This document shows positions 8,842-17,277 of a stretch of 64,000 nt of DNA, piece after piece. The translations under genes were made by a program, and so were the position numbers. The stretch comes from Bin5 sp022821545 (GTDB lineage Bacteria > Chloroflexota > Anaerolineae > Caldilineales > Caldilineaceae): positions 4,402,001-4,466,000 of the forward strand of contig CAXXLO010000002.1 in assembly GCA_963664085.2 (NCBI GenBank), given 5' to 3'. How positions within the stretch are numbered: position 1 is the first letter of the stretch; each line of letters begins with the position of its first letter. The notes beneath the pieces are model-generated. The model was not told the DNA's origin. It did no database searches and was given only the letters and a program-made list of their open reading frames with translations.

Positions 8842-9360
8842 ATGACCGACCGTTACGAGAGTCAGCGAAGCCGCCCGGACTTGGGCGCAACGGGGCCGAT
8901 TGAGTATGACAGTGACATGCTCCCTTGGGAATTCGTCGAAAGCCGCATGAGAAGGGCGGTGAACTATTGGATTGCCAGCGTCCGAAGCGATGGACGGCCC
9001 CATGCCGTACCGGTCTGGGGCGCCTGGCTGGATGATGCCTTCTACTTCGTGGGCACGGGCCGGAAGGTCCGAAATCTGCGTGCCAACCCGCAGGCCGTTG
9101 TTCACCTGGAGAGCGGCGATGAGGTAATCATCGTCGAAGGCTACTTTGAAGAAATCTGCCGGCCAAGCCAGGAGCTGCTTCGAAGAGTGGACGAGGAGTT
9201 TGTACGCAAATATGAAACATATCGTCCTAGTGAACACTTGAACGGCCGGAGTGCCTCCAGTTTTCCTCCTGAGGGCCTCTTTGCCGTCCGCCCGCAACTG
9301 GTCATTGCCTGGAGCGGGATGGCAAGTGACGCCACCCGCTGGAAACTTCAGCCCGGCTGA
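8842..9360 (+). CDS. Pyridoxamine 5'-phosphate oxidase-like flavin/F420-binding protein
   Basis: 172 aa split-barrel protein. YWIASVRSDGRPHAVPVWGAW, then a short FYFVGTGRKVRNL segment and VVHLESGDEVIIVEG, match the PNPOx-like fold that binds FMN or F420. The substrate is unknown. The start at 8842 has GGAGAAGG just upstream, and the frame's earlier part overlaps galK and is not believed. It is tightly linked to galK. Confidence 0.8.
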   Translation: MTDRYESQRSRPDLGATGPIEYDSDMLPWEFVESRMRRAVNYWIASVRSDGRPHAVPVWGAWLDDAFYFVGTGRKVRNLRANPQAVVHLESGDEVIIVEGYFEEICRPSQELLRRVDEEFVRKYETYRPSEHLNGRSASSFPPEGLFAVRPQLVIAWSGMASDATRWKLQPG

Positions 9361-9446
9361 CGACGAGCTGGCTGCGCGCGCTCTTGACACCGGTTCATCT
9401 AATAGAATGGCGACCCTTTGCCTTCTACTGTCATAGGGAAGTAGAA

Positions 9447-10652
9447 ATGCCAACTCTTGCCAACTACACTCAATTTGAAGGGCTCCATTGGGAGACCGGA
9501 ACTGTCCGAAACTACCTCGACTATTGCGGCGTCAAGGCGCCCCATACGGGCGAGCCCTATTCTGAGGCCCTGCTGATGGGCATTAGCGGCGGGGCGGTGA
9601 TGGGTTACTTCGTCTTCGCCTATCAGGGCATCGACCCGCATGCCCGCATCCTTACCCGAAACACGTTCGACCCGACGGAGACGATGCTGCAGCGCCTGGG
9701 CGCGGCTCAGAATGTGCGCCAGACGGCAAGCGCGGATAGGGCGGTCGGTAACCTGGTCGACACCCTGGAAAAGGGAACGCCCGCCATCGCCTGGGTCGAT
9801 GCCTCTAGCCTCCCCTACGATCCGCAGCCGTACGAATTCGAGATTCCGCACATGTTGCCGGTGGTCGTCTTTGGGTACGACGAAGAGACCGGCCAGGTCT
9901 TGATCGCCGACCGCGCGCGCGTACCCTTGAAAGCAACGACCGGCCAGCTGGCAGAAGCCAGGTCGAAAGTCAAGAAGGTCAGACACCGCATTATGACACT
10001 GGAGAAGCCTGATGCAGACCGGATTCCGGAAGCGGTTCGGTCGGGCATCCGGGACAGCATCCAACTGTACACGGAGAAACCGCCCAAAGGCGCCCGCCAC
10101 AACTTCGGCTTCGCCGCCTACCAGCGCTGGGCCGACGCGTTGCGAAAACCCAAAATGAGAGGCAGTTGGGACAAGGAGTTTCCTCGCGGGCGCAAGATGT
10201 ACGCCGGTCTGGAGTCGGTCTTCAGCGATACGCACACCTTCGGCAAGGAAGGATTTGCCGAGAGGGACGTCTTTGCGGCGTTTCTGGATGAGGCGGCGCA
10301 GATTCTGGATCGACCGGGTTTGCGGGATGCCGCGCAGCAGTTTCGTGCAAGCGCGCTGGCGTGGCGCGATCTGGGTGTACTGCTACTGCCGGATGACGTT
10401 CCGGTTTGGGCGGAAGCCCGCAAGCTGATGCTGGAGAACCAGCAGCTCTTTCTCGTGCAAGGCGGAGAAGCCTTCGACAGAGGCAAAGACAACGCCGAAC
10501 GCCTGATCGCGATCCGTAGCCGGATGGAGAAGGAGTTCCCACTCTCAGAGGAAGAAGTGATCTCGTTCAGGGAGAGAATTGCTGAACAGGTCCTGAAGAT
10601 CAGCGCAATTGAGGAGCAGGCAGTCGCGGCGATGAAGGAGGCGATGGCGTAA
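9447..10652 (+). CDS. BtrH N-terminal domain / DUF4872-like protein
   Basis: 401 aa. The first half resembles the BtrH N-terminal domain, a papain-like fold related to the butirosin acyltransferase BtrH. It shows FEGLHWETGTVRN, then SEALLMGISGGAVMGYF, then HMLPVVVFGYDEETGQVLIADR. The second half is helical, as in DUF4872-containing relatives. In this family the residue after the first His is normally the Cys nucleophile; here it is Trp (HWETG), so catalysis may be lost. ATG 9447 has AGGGAAG 6-12 bases upstream. A TTGACA at 9384 and a TAGAAT at 9403 lie upstream, but the 13-base spacing is too short for a good promoter. Function unknown. Confidence 0.7.
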   Translation: MPTLANYTQFEGLHWETGTVRNYLDYCGVKAPHTGEPYSEALLMGISGGAVMGYFVFAYQGIDPHARILTRNTFDPTETMLQRLGAAQNVRQTASADRAVGNLVDTLEKGTPAIAWVDASSLPYDPQPYEFEIPHMLPVVVFGYDEETGQVLIADRARVPLKATTGQLAEARSKVKKVRHRIMTLEKPDADRIPEAVRSGIRDSIQLYTEKPPKGARHNFGFAAYQRWADALRKPKMRGSWDKEFPRGRKMYAGLESVFSDTHTFGKEGFAERDVFAAFLDEAAQILDRPGLRDAAQQFRASALAWRDLGVLLLPDDVPVWAEARKLMLENQQLFLVQGGEAFDRGKDNAERLIAIRSRMEKEFPLSEEEVISFRERIAEQVLKISAIEEQAVAAMKEAMA

Positions 10653-10683
10653 TGGGCGGGGACAGGTAATGGGCGGGGACAGG
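10650..10683. repeat. 17-bp tandem duplication over a stop codon
   Basis: TAATGGGCGGGGACAGG occurs twice, head to tail. The first copy contains the TAA stop of the BtrH-like gene. Confidence 0.85.
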
Positions 10684-10694
10684 TACTGGGCCGC

Positions 10695-11978
10695 TCAGCC
10701 GCTCTCTGCGCGCTCATGGCTGCCATTGACCTGACGTAGACCTGGGAGCGTCACGGCGACCATTGTTACCAGTAGCGCAGCCGCCGCGACTTCACCCCCG
10801 ACCGCCAGCGGCGCCCCAAACGCCTCGGCGAGCACGCCGGTCTGGAGCCGGCCAAACGGACCCGCGCCAATGGCAACCGCGATGGCTCCCATCGCCTGTC
10901 CCCTCCTCTCATCTGCGGCAGCCAGCAGAACGATTGAACTCTGCATAATGCCAAAGCAGGCATGACCGAGCCCAACGAACAGCAGAAACGACCAGGAGAC
11001 CGCGAAGACGGAACTGGTTGTGAAGGCAAACAGCGCCAGGCAATGCAGAAGCGTGCCGGCGATGAAGATCCATCCTGCACTTGCGTAGCGCCTTGCCCAG
11101 TTGACCAGAAACAGGCCGACTACGTTCCCGACTCCCACCGCCGCGCCGAGGTAGCCCAGGCCAACGGGTCCCTGATGCAGTACATCGCGTGCGAAAACGG
11201 GAAGGAAATTCATATAGGGGAAGGCAAGCATATTCATGATCATCGTAATCAGCGTCACGGCCAGGATGGACTGATTCTGGCGCACGTAGCGGACGCTGTC
11301 TCTGATCTGCGCAAGGGGAGACGCGCTGGAGGGGGATGAAGTGTGTGGAATGGGCTGTCGCGTCAGCGCTCGCAGGAGCAGTAGCGAGATTGCCGAAAGC
11401 CCGCTCAATGTCAGGAAGCAGCCCAACACATTGAATGCGTCGAGAACTACCCCCGCCAGAAGAGGGCCCAGCGCGCGGGCGACGCTCATCCCCAGGTTTT
11501 CCAGCATTAGTGCGTCGATGACGCGGGGCCGGCCCACCAGATCGGGTATCAGGGCCCGGCGGGTCGGCCAGTCCATCGCCCAGGCGCAGCCAAGTGTCAG
11601 GGCGATGGCAACAAGGTGCCATAGCGCAAGCAAGCCCGCCGCCAGCAGCACGGCAACGATCGCGTACATGCAGAATGTCAGCGTTTGCGAGGCGATGATC
11701 AGGGGACGGCGGCCAATTCGATCGGCAAGCAGGCCGCCAAAACCGCCGACAAGCAGCGAAGGGATCGAGCGGCAGAATCCAACAAGCCCGACAAGACCGG
11801 CTGAGTCGGTAAGTTCAAGTACCAGCCAGCCCAGTACAATCATCTCCATGTAATGGGCCAGCCACCAGAGTGTGCTCGATCCCAGGAGAAGACGGTAGTC
11901 GGAACTCGCCAGTGTTGCCCTGATACCGGAATCCGGCTGGAGAAAACGGGCGAACTGCTTCGTAAAATCAGTCCGCAT
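10695..11978 (-). CDS. MFS transporter
   Basis: 427 aa, about 12 transmembrane segments. It resembles the EntS/MFS_3 group: an N-terminal STLWWLAHYMEMIVLGW region and the loop 2-3 motif GGLLADRIGRRP. The substrate is unknown; export of a small molecule or drug is the usual role in this group. Its ATG overlaps the 3' end of the upstream S9 peptidase gene by 11 bases, so the two are cotranscribed and probably coupled. Confidence 0.88.
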   Translation of the reverse strand: MRTDFTKQFARFLQPDSGIRATLASSDYRLLLGSSTLWWLAHYMEMIVLGWLVLELTDSAGLVGLVGFCRSIPSLLVGGFGGLLADRIGRRPLIIASQTLTFCMYAIVAVLLAAGLLALWHLVAIALTLGCAWAMDWPTRRALIPDLVGRPRVIDALMLENLGMSVARALGPLLAGVVLDAFNVLGCFLTLSGLSAISLLLLRALTRQPIPHTSSPSSASPLAQIRDSVRYVRQNQSILAVTLITMIMNMLAFPYMNFLPVFARDVLHQGPVGLGYLGAAVGVGNVVGLFLVNWARRYASAGWIFIAGTLLHCLALFAFTTSSVFAVSWSFLLFVGLGHACFGIMQSSIVLLAAADERRGQAMGAIAVAIGAGPFGRLQTGVLAEAFGAPLAVGGEVAAAALLVTMVAVTLPGLRQVNGSHERAESG

Positions 11979-13848
11979 CTCGCCCTGGCAGTCCCAGTAC
12001 GCGGTAAGCGAATTTCAGGTGAGTTTCCTGTATGTGTTCGGCTGTAGCTGCACTAGTCAAGCCATGTCCGCTGTCCAGCCATACCAGGGTGAACTCCTTC
12101 TGCAGCGCCTCCATCTTGCGCGCAAAATGCTCCATTTGGCGGGGCGTAGCGCGGCTGTCGCGTCTGCCTTGAAAGATCAGCAAGGGAGCCTGGATCGCCG
12201 CCGCATGGGTAAGGGGTGAACGGTCCTTGTACAGCTCCGGCCTGTCTTGAGGCGCGCCGTCAAATATCATTCGCGCCCAGCCCTTCATGGCCGCTGACGA
12301 GTCCTCATAGTTCATCGTCCAATCGACGATCGCCACCGGCGCAATGCCCCCCGCCCACTGGTCGGGCGCCTGCGAAAGCGCCCAAACGGTCAGGAAACCC
12401 CCGTAGGATCCTCCCTCAAGCAATATGGCGTTCGGGTCGGCAATTCCTTCCCCAATCAGCCAGCGGCGGGCGGCCATCATGTCTTCCAACTCCCAGCGCC
12501 CGACGTCGCCGTTGATCTTTTCCTGAAAGTCGCGGCCGAATCCGGTCGAACCGCGATAGTTGACGGTAAGGTAGGCGAAGCCGTGGTCGAGCCAGGCCTG
12601 GCCGGGAGCGTCGAAGGCGTTGGACGCGGCGCCGCTGGGGCCTCCGTGGACGTGCAGAATCGTGGGAAAGGGTCCCGCAGACCCTTCGCTTGCGGATGGC
12701 ATTCCCAGCCACGCCTGGACGGAAACGCCGTCGGAACTGGGAAAGCTGACCGAACGCCAGGCGTGTCCTCGCGGGCACCGGCTGACTGGAAGTACCGGCT
12801 TGGGACTGTCTGTTGTAGTCAACGAGAGCAGTCGAGAGGGATGGGAGGCATCGTTCCACTGCGCCCAAACCGTACCGTCCGGGGCGAAAAAGCTGGCCGC
12901 CGTTCCCGTGTGGTAAGGTCCGGCGCGGCCGCGAAAACTGCCTGGATCGTGTTGAAGCGGGTGTAGAGCTTCGTCGTTAAGATCGTAGATGAAGAGGCCT
13001 TTGTGTTTCTCCGTCTTTGCCTGAACCAGCAGTCTGCTTCCGTCGGGGGCCCAGTCCAGCGGCAGGACCGGCCCTTCGGCTGAGGGTGCCGCCAACTCAT
13101 GCCGTACGTTTGAACGCGGCTCCCACAGCAGGGGCCGCAGGACGCCGCTCGCGTTTGACGCGGCGAGCAACTGCTCATCCCCTCGAAGAGGCGAAAACTG
13201 AATAGGCTCGACACTGTAGCCGGAACCGTCCCATAGCTCAGCGACCTCCTCGCCTGAATTCGTATCGAATACCAGGGTTGTGTAGCGGCGGCTGTGAGGC
13301 GCACGATGCGTTGACTTGACTGCGAGTAGGGCTCCGTCGCGGGACAGATGACAGCCCCACGTCTCTTCCAGGGCCCTGTGTACCAACTGCGGCGAACCGA
13401 AGCCTTCTGTTCCCAGCGCAATGCAGTAGAACCAGTAGCAGTTTTCGTAGACGGCGTCGAATGCCAGGCAGGCGCCGTTGCGGCTTATGTCGAAGCCGCG
13501 CAGAGTGTATTGGGGAAGATCTGGTGTCAGGTCTTCGGCAGGTCCACCGGCCATGGGAACGCGGACGATATGGCCTAATTCACTGCCTCCTTCGTCCTGC
13601 AGGTAATAGAGGTAGTCCCCTGCCGGCGCCAACCAACCGTAAGCCGGCATTTCGCCGTCCGGTAGCAGGGGGCGCAGGTCCCCGGATGGAATGTCCCAGG
13701 CAAGGAACTGCTTTTCCGGCCCGCCCATGCTGGCATGGACAATTCCAATCGATCGGTTTTCGGGGGCGACATAGACATAACCGAGGTTGTTGCAGCGAAA
13801 ACGCTGCCGCCACGGGGCCTGGTCTTCAAGCTGAAGTGGGGAAGTCAT
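11968..13848 (-). CDS. S9 family prolyl oligopeptidase-like peptidase
   Basis: 626 aa. A beta-propeller of about 370 residues made of WD40-like blades is followed by an alpha/beta hydrolase domain. The triad is S481 (GGSYGG), D564 (GRRDSRATP) and H595 (DSGHG). The oxyanion HGGPSG is near 401. Such enzymes cut short peptides, often acyl-peptides or Pro-containing ones. No signal peptide is seen, so it is probably cytoplasmic. The start at 13848 has GAGAAAGG upstream, and an earlier in-frame extension overlaps the divergent gene and is rejected. It forms an operon with the MFS gene, so peptide processing followed by export is possible. Confidence 0.9.
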   Translation of the reverse strand: MTSPLQLEDQAPWRQRFRCNNLGYVYVAPENRSIGIVHASMGGPEKQFLAWDIPSGDLRPLLPDGEMPAYGWLAPAGDYLYYLQDEGGSELGHIVRVPMAGGPAEDLTPDLPQYTLRGFDISRNGACLAFDAVYENCYWFYCIALGTEGFGSPQLVHRALEETWGCHLSRDGALLAVKSTHRAPHSRRYTTLVFDTNSGEEVAELWDGSGYSVEPIQFSPLRGDEQLLAASNASGVLRPLLWEPRSNVRHELAAPSAEGPVLPLDWAPDGSRLLVQAKTEKHKGLFIYDLNDEALHPLQHDPGSFRGRAGPYHTGTAASFFAPDGTVWAQWNDASHPSRLLSLTTTDSPKPVLPVSRCPRGHAWRSVSFPSSDGVSVQAWLGMPSASEGSAGPFPTILHVHGGPSGAASNAFDAPGQAWLDHGFAYLTVNYRGSTGFGRDFQEKINGDVGRWELEDMMAARRWLIGEGIADPNAILLEGGSYGGFLTVWALSQAPDQWAGGIAPVAIVDWTMNYEDSSAAMKGWARMIFDGAPQDRPELYKDRSPLTHAAAIQAPLLIFQGRRDSRATPRQMEHFARKMEALQKEFTLVWLDSGHGLTSAATAEHIQETHLKFAYRVLGLPGRDAD

Positions 13849-13884
13849 TGCCTTTCTCGACAGATGGAGAGGATTGTGTGAAGA

Positions 13885-13913
13885 ATTGTACATGGGCTTG
13901 AAAGCGAGCGCAA
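13885..13913 (-). promoter_or_regulatory. Sigma70-type promoter for S9 peptidase gene
   Basis: On the minus strand, TTGCGC (13913-13908), a 17-base spacer and TACAAT (13890-13885). Predicted start near 13878, 30 bases before the ATG. It is back-to-back with the plus-strand promoter at 13942. Confidence 0.5.
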
Positions 13914-13941
13914 CGAATATCCTTTGCAGGGTCGCTGGCAG

Positions 13942-13970
13942 TTGAAACCTGGCGCGGCAGATGCCATAAT
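13942..13970 (+). promoter_or_regulatory. Sigma70-type promoter giving an apparently leaderless transcript
   Basis: TTGAAA (13942-13947), a 17-base spacer, and CATAAT (13965-13970) with TGC before it (extended -10). The expected transcription start, about 7 bases downstream, falls on or next to the ATG at 13978, so the mRNA would have almost no 5' leader. Confidence 0.6.
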
Positions 13971-13977
13971 AAAAAGG

Positions 13978-15804
13978 ATGAATCTGAGACTTCGGACTCC
14001 ATCCCTCTCCGGCATTGTGAAAGCCCATGGTGAACTGTTGTTTGTCGCGGGGCTCGTGGTTGTCGCGGGCGTTCTGCGCCTGTACCGGATTGAAGAAAAG
14101 AGCATATGGCTGGATGAGTCGTTCAGCTTGTGGATAGCCCGCCACAGCCTGTGGGAGGGATGGCGCTGGCTCATTGATGTGGACCAGCATCCGCCGCTGT
14201 ATTACAGCCTGCTCCATCTGTGGATCGAGCTCTTCGGCACACTCGAAGGCGCAGTGCGAACCCTGTCGGCGCTGGCATCCGTGCTGACCATTCCCGTATT
14301 CTATGCCGCCTGCCGCCGCCTGTTTGACGGCCCGACGGCATCCATTGCCGCGTTCATCCTGACCGTGTCTCCCTTCCACGTGCAGTTTGCCCAGGAAACG
14401 CGCATGTACGCGTTGCTCACGCTCGAAGTCGCGTTTGTTCTCTTCTTCCTGGCGCGGCTATTGACAAGCCGCGTTGCGCAGAGCAGAGACTGGGTCGGGC
14501 TCGCGGTCTCCCAGGCTCTCGTGATGCTGACCCACAATACTGCGGCGGTGTTTTTGCCGGTGGCGCTGAACGCAGCCGCGGGGCTGATCTATCTGCTTTT
14601 CCCCACGGGAGTAGGAGGCGGAACTGCAAATGGAGGGCAAAACGGAATGCTTGCGGAAGTTGGAGAGCAAGTAGATTCCCAGGAAGACAGCCAGTCCGGC
14701 AGGGAACTCGATCGTCAGGTGGAAACTTCGGCATCCGATGCGGAGGCTGCCGCAGACGCCTTCTGGAAGGACTGGGTGCGATTTCAGGGGCTGGCCGTCC
14801 TGTTGTGGCTGCCCTGGGCCGTGCCCTTCATCATTCAGGTAATCGACGTCGAGTCAGGATTCTGGCTGCCTCCCCCCTGGCCTGACCTTGTGCTGGATAC
14901 GTTTCGCAACTTTCACTTCGCTTTCCTGCCCTCCGAACTGCCGTTGAGACCAATCTGGATGTGGGGATACTCGGTTTTGGCGGTCCTGGGTCTGGCAAGT
15001 CTGCTCTTTGTGGCAAGGCCGCGCTCCCGCACAGGGCGAAGGCAGGCTGCGGGGGGTCTATCTGTAAGACAGAATAGTGGTGGGAAGAGTGTTCATTCAC
15101 TGGAAGGAGACAGAGCCGCGGTGCTGCTGGTCTGTCTGTTTCTTGTTCCCCACGTCGTGGCGCTTATCGTGAGTATGCGCCGCCCGATCTATGCAGAGCG
15201 GCCGCTGATATGGACGACACTGCCCTACTTTTTTCTCGTCGCGGCCGGAATACGCGCAATTGGGGGCCCTCTGAGAATGAGCCTGCCGGACTTGCTCCCT
15301 CTCCGACGGCCTGCCCGTTTGGCGGGGCTCGTTTCCTCCGTTCGACTTGGCGTCCAGCTTCTGGTTCTGGCGGCTATCCTGGGACTAAGCGGCCTCTCCC
15401 TGAACGGGTACTATTTCTTTTTCCAGAAAGAAGCTTGGGATGAGGCGGCTTCCCACGTTGCGGAGCAGGCGCAGCCCGATGAAATGATCCTCTTCAACGC
15501 CACGTGGGTACAGATTCCCTTTGAGTACTATTACGAACGATACGAGCTCGATACGCTGCTGAAGGGCCTGCCCGTAGATCTGTTTGACAGGGGCGAGTTG
15601 GAACCTGCGATGGAGGAGGCAGACGTACCCCGGTTTCAGGAGCTGCTCGCCGGTCGCGACCGGGTCTGGCTCGTATATTCCCACAACTGGTATTCCGACC
15701 CGGACGGCATCATCCCTCGCGAACTGGGCAAGATGTTCGCAGAGGCCGAGATAACCGACTTCAGAGGCGTTCGGATCGTCCGATTCGCTGGCAGAGAAGA
15801 GTGA
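13978..15804 (+). CDS. GT39/ArnT-like membrane glycosyltransferase
   Basis: 608 aa multi-spanning GT-C protein. The first periplasmic loop has the expected acidic motif (SIWLDESFSLWIAR), and VDQHPPLYY resembles the PMT/ArnT family. Such enzymes transfer sugars from polyprenyl-phosphate donors to proteins or lipids on the outer face of the membrane. The ATG at 13978 was chosen because the promoter lies just upstream and the earlier frame has only a TTG. AGG directly abuts the ATG, so there is no normally spaced ribosome site. Its 3' end overlaps the convergent gene by 44 bases. Confidence 0.82.
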   Translation: MNLRLRTPSLSGIVKAHGELLFVAGLVVVAGVLRLYRIEEKSIWLDESFSLWIARHSLWEGWRWLIDVDQHPPLYYSLLHLWIELFGTLEGAVRTLSALASVLTIPVFYAACRRLFDGPTASIAAFILTVSPFHVQFAQETRMYALLTLEVAFVLFFLARLLTSRVAQSRDWVGLAVSQALVMLTHNTAAVFLPVALNAAAGLIYLLFPTGVGGGTANGGQNGMLAEVGEQVDSQEDSQSGRELDRQVETSASDAEAAADAFWKDWVRFQGLAVLLWLPWAVPFIIQVIDVESGFWLPPPWPDLVLDTFRNFHFAFLPSELPLRPIWMWGYSVLAVLGLASLLFVARPRSRTGRRQAAGGLSVRQNSGGKSVHSLEGDRAAVLLVCLFLVPHVVALIVSMRRPIYAERPLIWTTLPYFFLVAAGIRAIGGPLRMSLPDLLPLRRPARLAGLVSSVRLGVQLLVLAAILGLSGLSLNGYYFFFQKEAWDEAASHVAEQAQPDEMILFNATWVQIPFEYYYERYELDTLLKGLPVDLFDRGELEPAMEEADVPRFQELLAGRDRVWLVYSHNWYSDPDGIIPRELGKMFAEAEITDFRGVRIVRFAGREE

Positions 15805-17272
15805 GTGGAAACGCGCCCAGGAGACTCAGCGTCGGCAGCCACTCCAACAGTCGCACCCAGTCCAGGTCCCGCAGGTTATCGGGATCGATGTAGGTGACAT
15901 ACGAGAGCGCAACGATTCCGCTTAGCCAAAGCCAGGGCAGTACAAACAGCCAGAGTCGCTTTGGTTCGTTCTCCGCCGGCGCCAGAAAAGGCAGGAAGGG
16001 AATCAGGACCAGCAGATACCAGGGATGGACCGTCGTTGCCAAAAGGAGATAGCCGCCAAGAGGAACAGCCAGCCAGCGCAATGTAGTTCTCATATCGATA
16101 TCGGAACGGCGAAACTGCCACCATACAGCCAGCAAGAGCAAAGACATCAGGAAATAGACTATCTCCTGGGACTGTGCCATCGGGCCGTCTATGCCCATGC
16201 TTTCGAGCCAGTTCTCCAGCCAGTGAAACAGGCCGCTATTGAAATTCCACTGTGCGTTGTAGATGCGTAAGGCCCCGAACAGTCCGCGGCCGTCCAGTTC
16301 GCCGGCCAGACCCCAGTCGTCGGCCCGCAGCGCCGGCGCCACCAGCATTCCAACTGTCAGGTAACCGTAGAGCAGACGGCTTCCCCAGTTCCACCTCCGC
16401 CAAAAGACGGGAAGAAGCAGCGCTGGGATCAGTTTCGTCAACGTGGCCAGAGCCAGGAAGGCAGGCGCCAGCAAGGAGAACGCCGGTTTCCCCTCAACGA
16501 GTTCAGGAGGGCTGGGAGGCGAAGTCCGGCTGCCGGAGTTTCCGGCGCGTACCATCGCATAGACCGCCAACATCATCAACAGGACCATCAGGGCATCAAC
16601 GTGCGCGCCCTGGGCGGTCTCGACGATGACCAGCGGGTTCCAAAGGTAGATTAGCAGACGTTTGGCAGGGAATCCGACGGTCGCCAGCAACCTGGAGAGA
16701 ATAAACGCGGTTCCCAGATCGAACAGGACGGCTGCTGACTGGAAAGAGATCGGATCGAGAGGATAGAAAAGGGCGATGGCCGCAAAGAACCACTGTGCCG
16801 CAGGCAGGTAGGGGCTGGCCATCCAGGCGTGATTGGCCTGGGCCCGAAATGGTGTGTCGAGCCAGTCCAACTGGGAGGCGTCAATGGGGTAGGCGTAAGG
16901 GCTTACTCCATTGGCGGTGACGTAGCCATCCCACATGTATCGAAAGACATCTGAAGACAGGGTGGGGAATGTCTGCAGCAGCAACCATCTGAAGAGGCAT
17001 CCTCCTCCCCAGATCCAGACCAGCAGGTAGAAGCTCTTGATCCCCGTTCGTGACGAGGAGCCTTCGCGGCTATCGTCATGCGGCCGGCGTTCGAGCCAGA
17101 AAACGGCCGCGGCATAGGCGGCGAATGCCAGGCCAAACCAGAGCAGAAACTCAGAGACTTGGGTCGTCCCCAGGTTGCCGTGGCGGACCTGCATAGAGAG
17201 CATGCCGGTGTAGGCGGCAAGCGAGAAGACGAATAGAGCGATGGGGACGTACCAGGACCTCACACCTGCCAC
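15761..17272 (-). CDS. GT-C family polyprenol-phosphate-mannose-type mannosyltransferase
   Basis: 503 aa with about 12 hydrophobic segments. The motif SSDVFRYMWDGYVTANGVSPY after TM3, and LIYLWNPLVIVETAQGAHVDALMV, are typical of MptB-like alpha-mannosyltransferases and related GT87/GPI-mannosyltransferase types. It probably uses a lipid-linked mannose donor to build an envelope glycan or glycolipid. It converges on the other GT-C gene with a 44-base overlap and follows the ADP-ribosylglycohydrolase gene by only 5 bases. Confidence 0.8.
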   Translation of the reverse strand: MAGVRSWYVPIALFVFSLAAYTGMLSMQVRHGNLGTTQVSEFLLWFGLAFAAYAAAVFWLERRPHDDSREGSSSRTGIKSFYLLVWIWGGGCLFRWLLLQTFPTLSSDVFRYMWDGYVTANGVSPYAYPIDASQLDWLDTPFRAQANHAWMASPYLPAAQWFFAAIALFYPLDPISFQSAAVLFDLGTAFILSRLLATVGFPAKRLLIYLWNPLVIVETAQGAHVDALMVLLMMLAVYAMVRAGNSGSRTSPPSPPELVEGKPAFSLLAPAFLALATLTKLIPALLLPVFWRRWNWGSRLLYGYLTVGMLVAPALRADDWGLAGELDGRGLFGALRIYNAQWNFNSGLFHWLENWLESMGIDGPMAQSQEIVYFLMSLLLLAVWWQFRRSDIDMRTTLRWLAVPLGGYLLLATTVHPWYLLVLIPFLPFLAPAENEPKRLWLFVLPWLWLSGIVALSYVTYIDPDNLRDLDWVRLLEWLPTLSLLGAFPLTLLCQRIGRSERL

Positions 17273-17277
17273 TCCTG

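Noticed and set aside
9384..9408. TTGACA ... TAGAAT promoter before the BtrH-like gene
   Set aside because: The spacing is 13 bases, too short for a normal sigma70 promoter.
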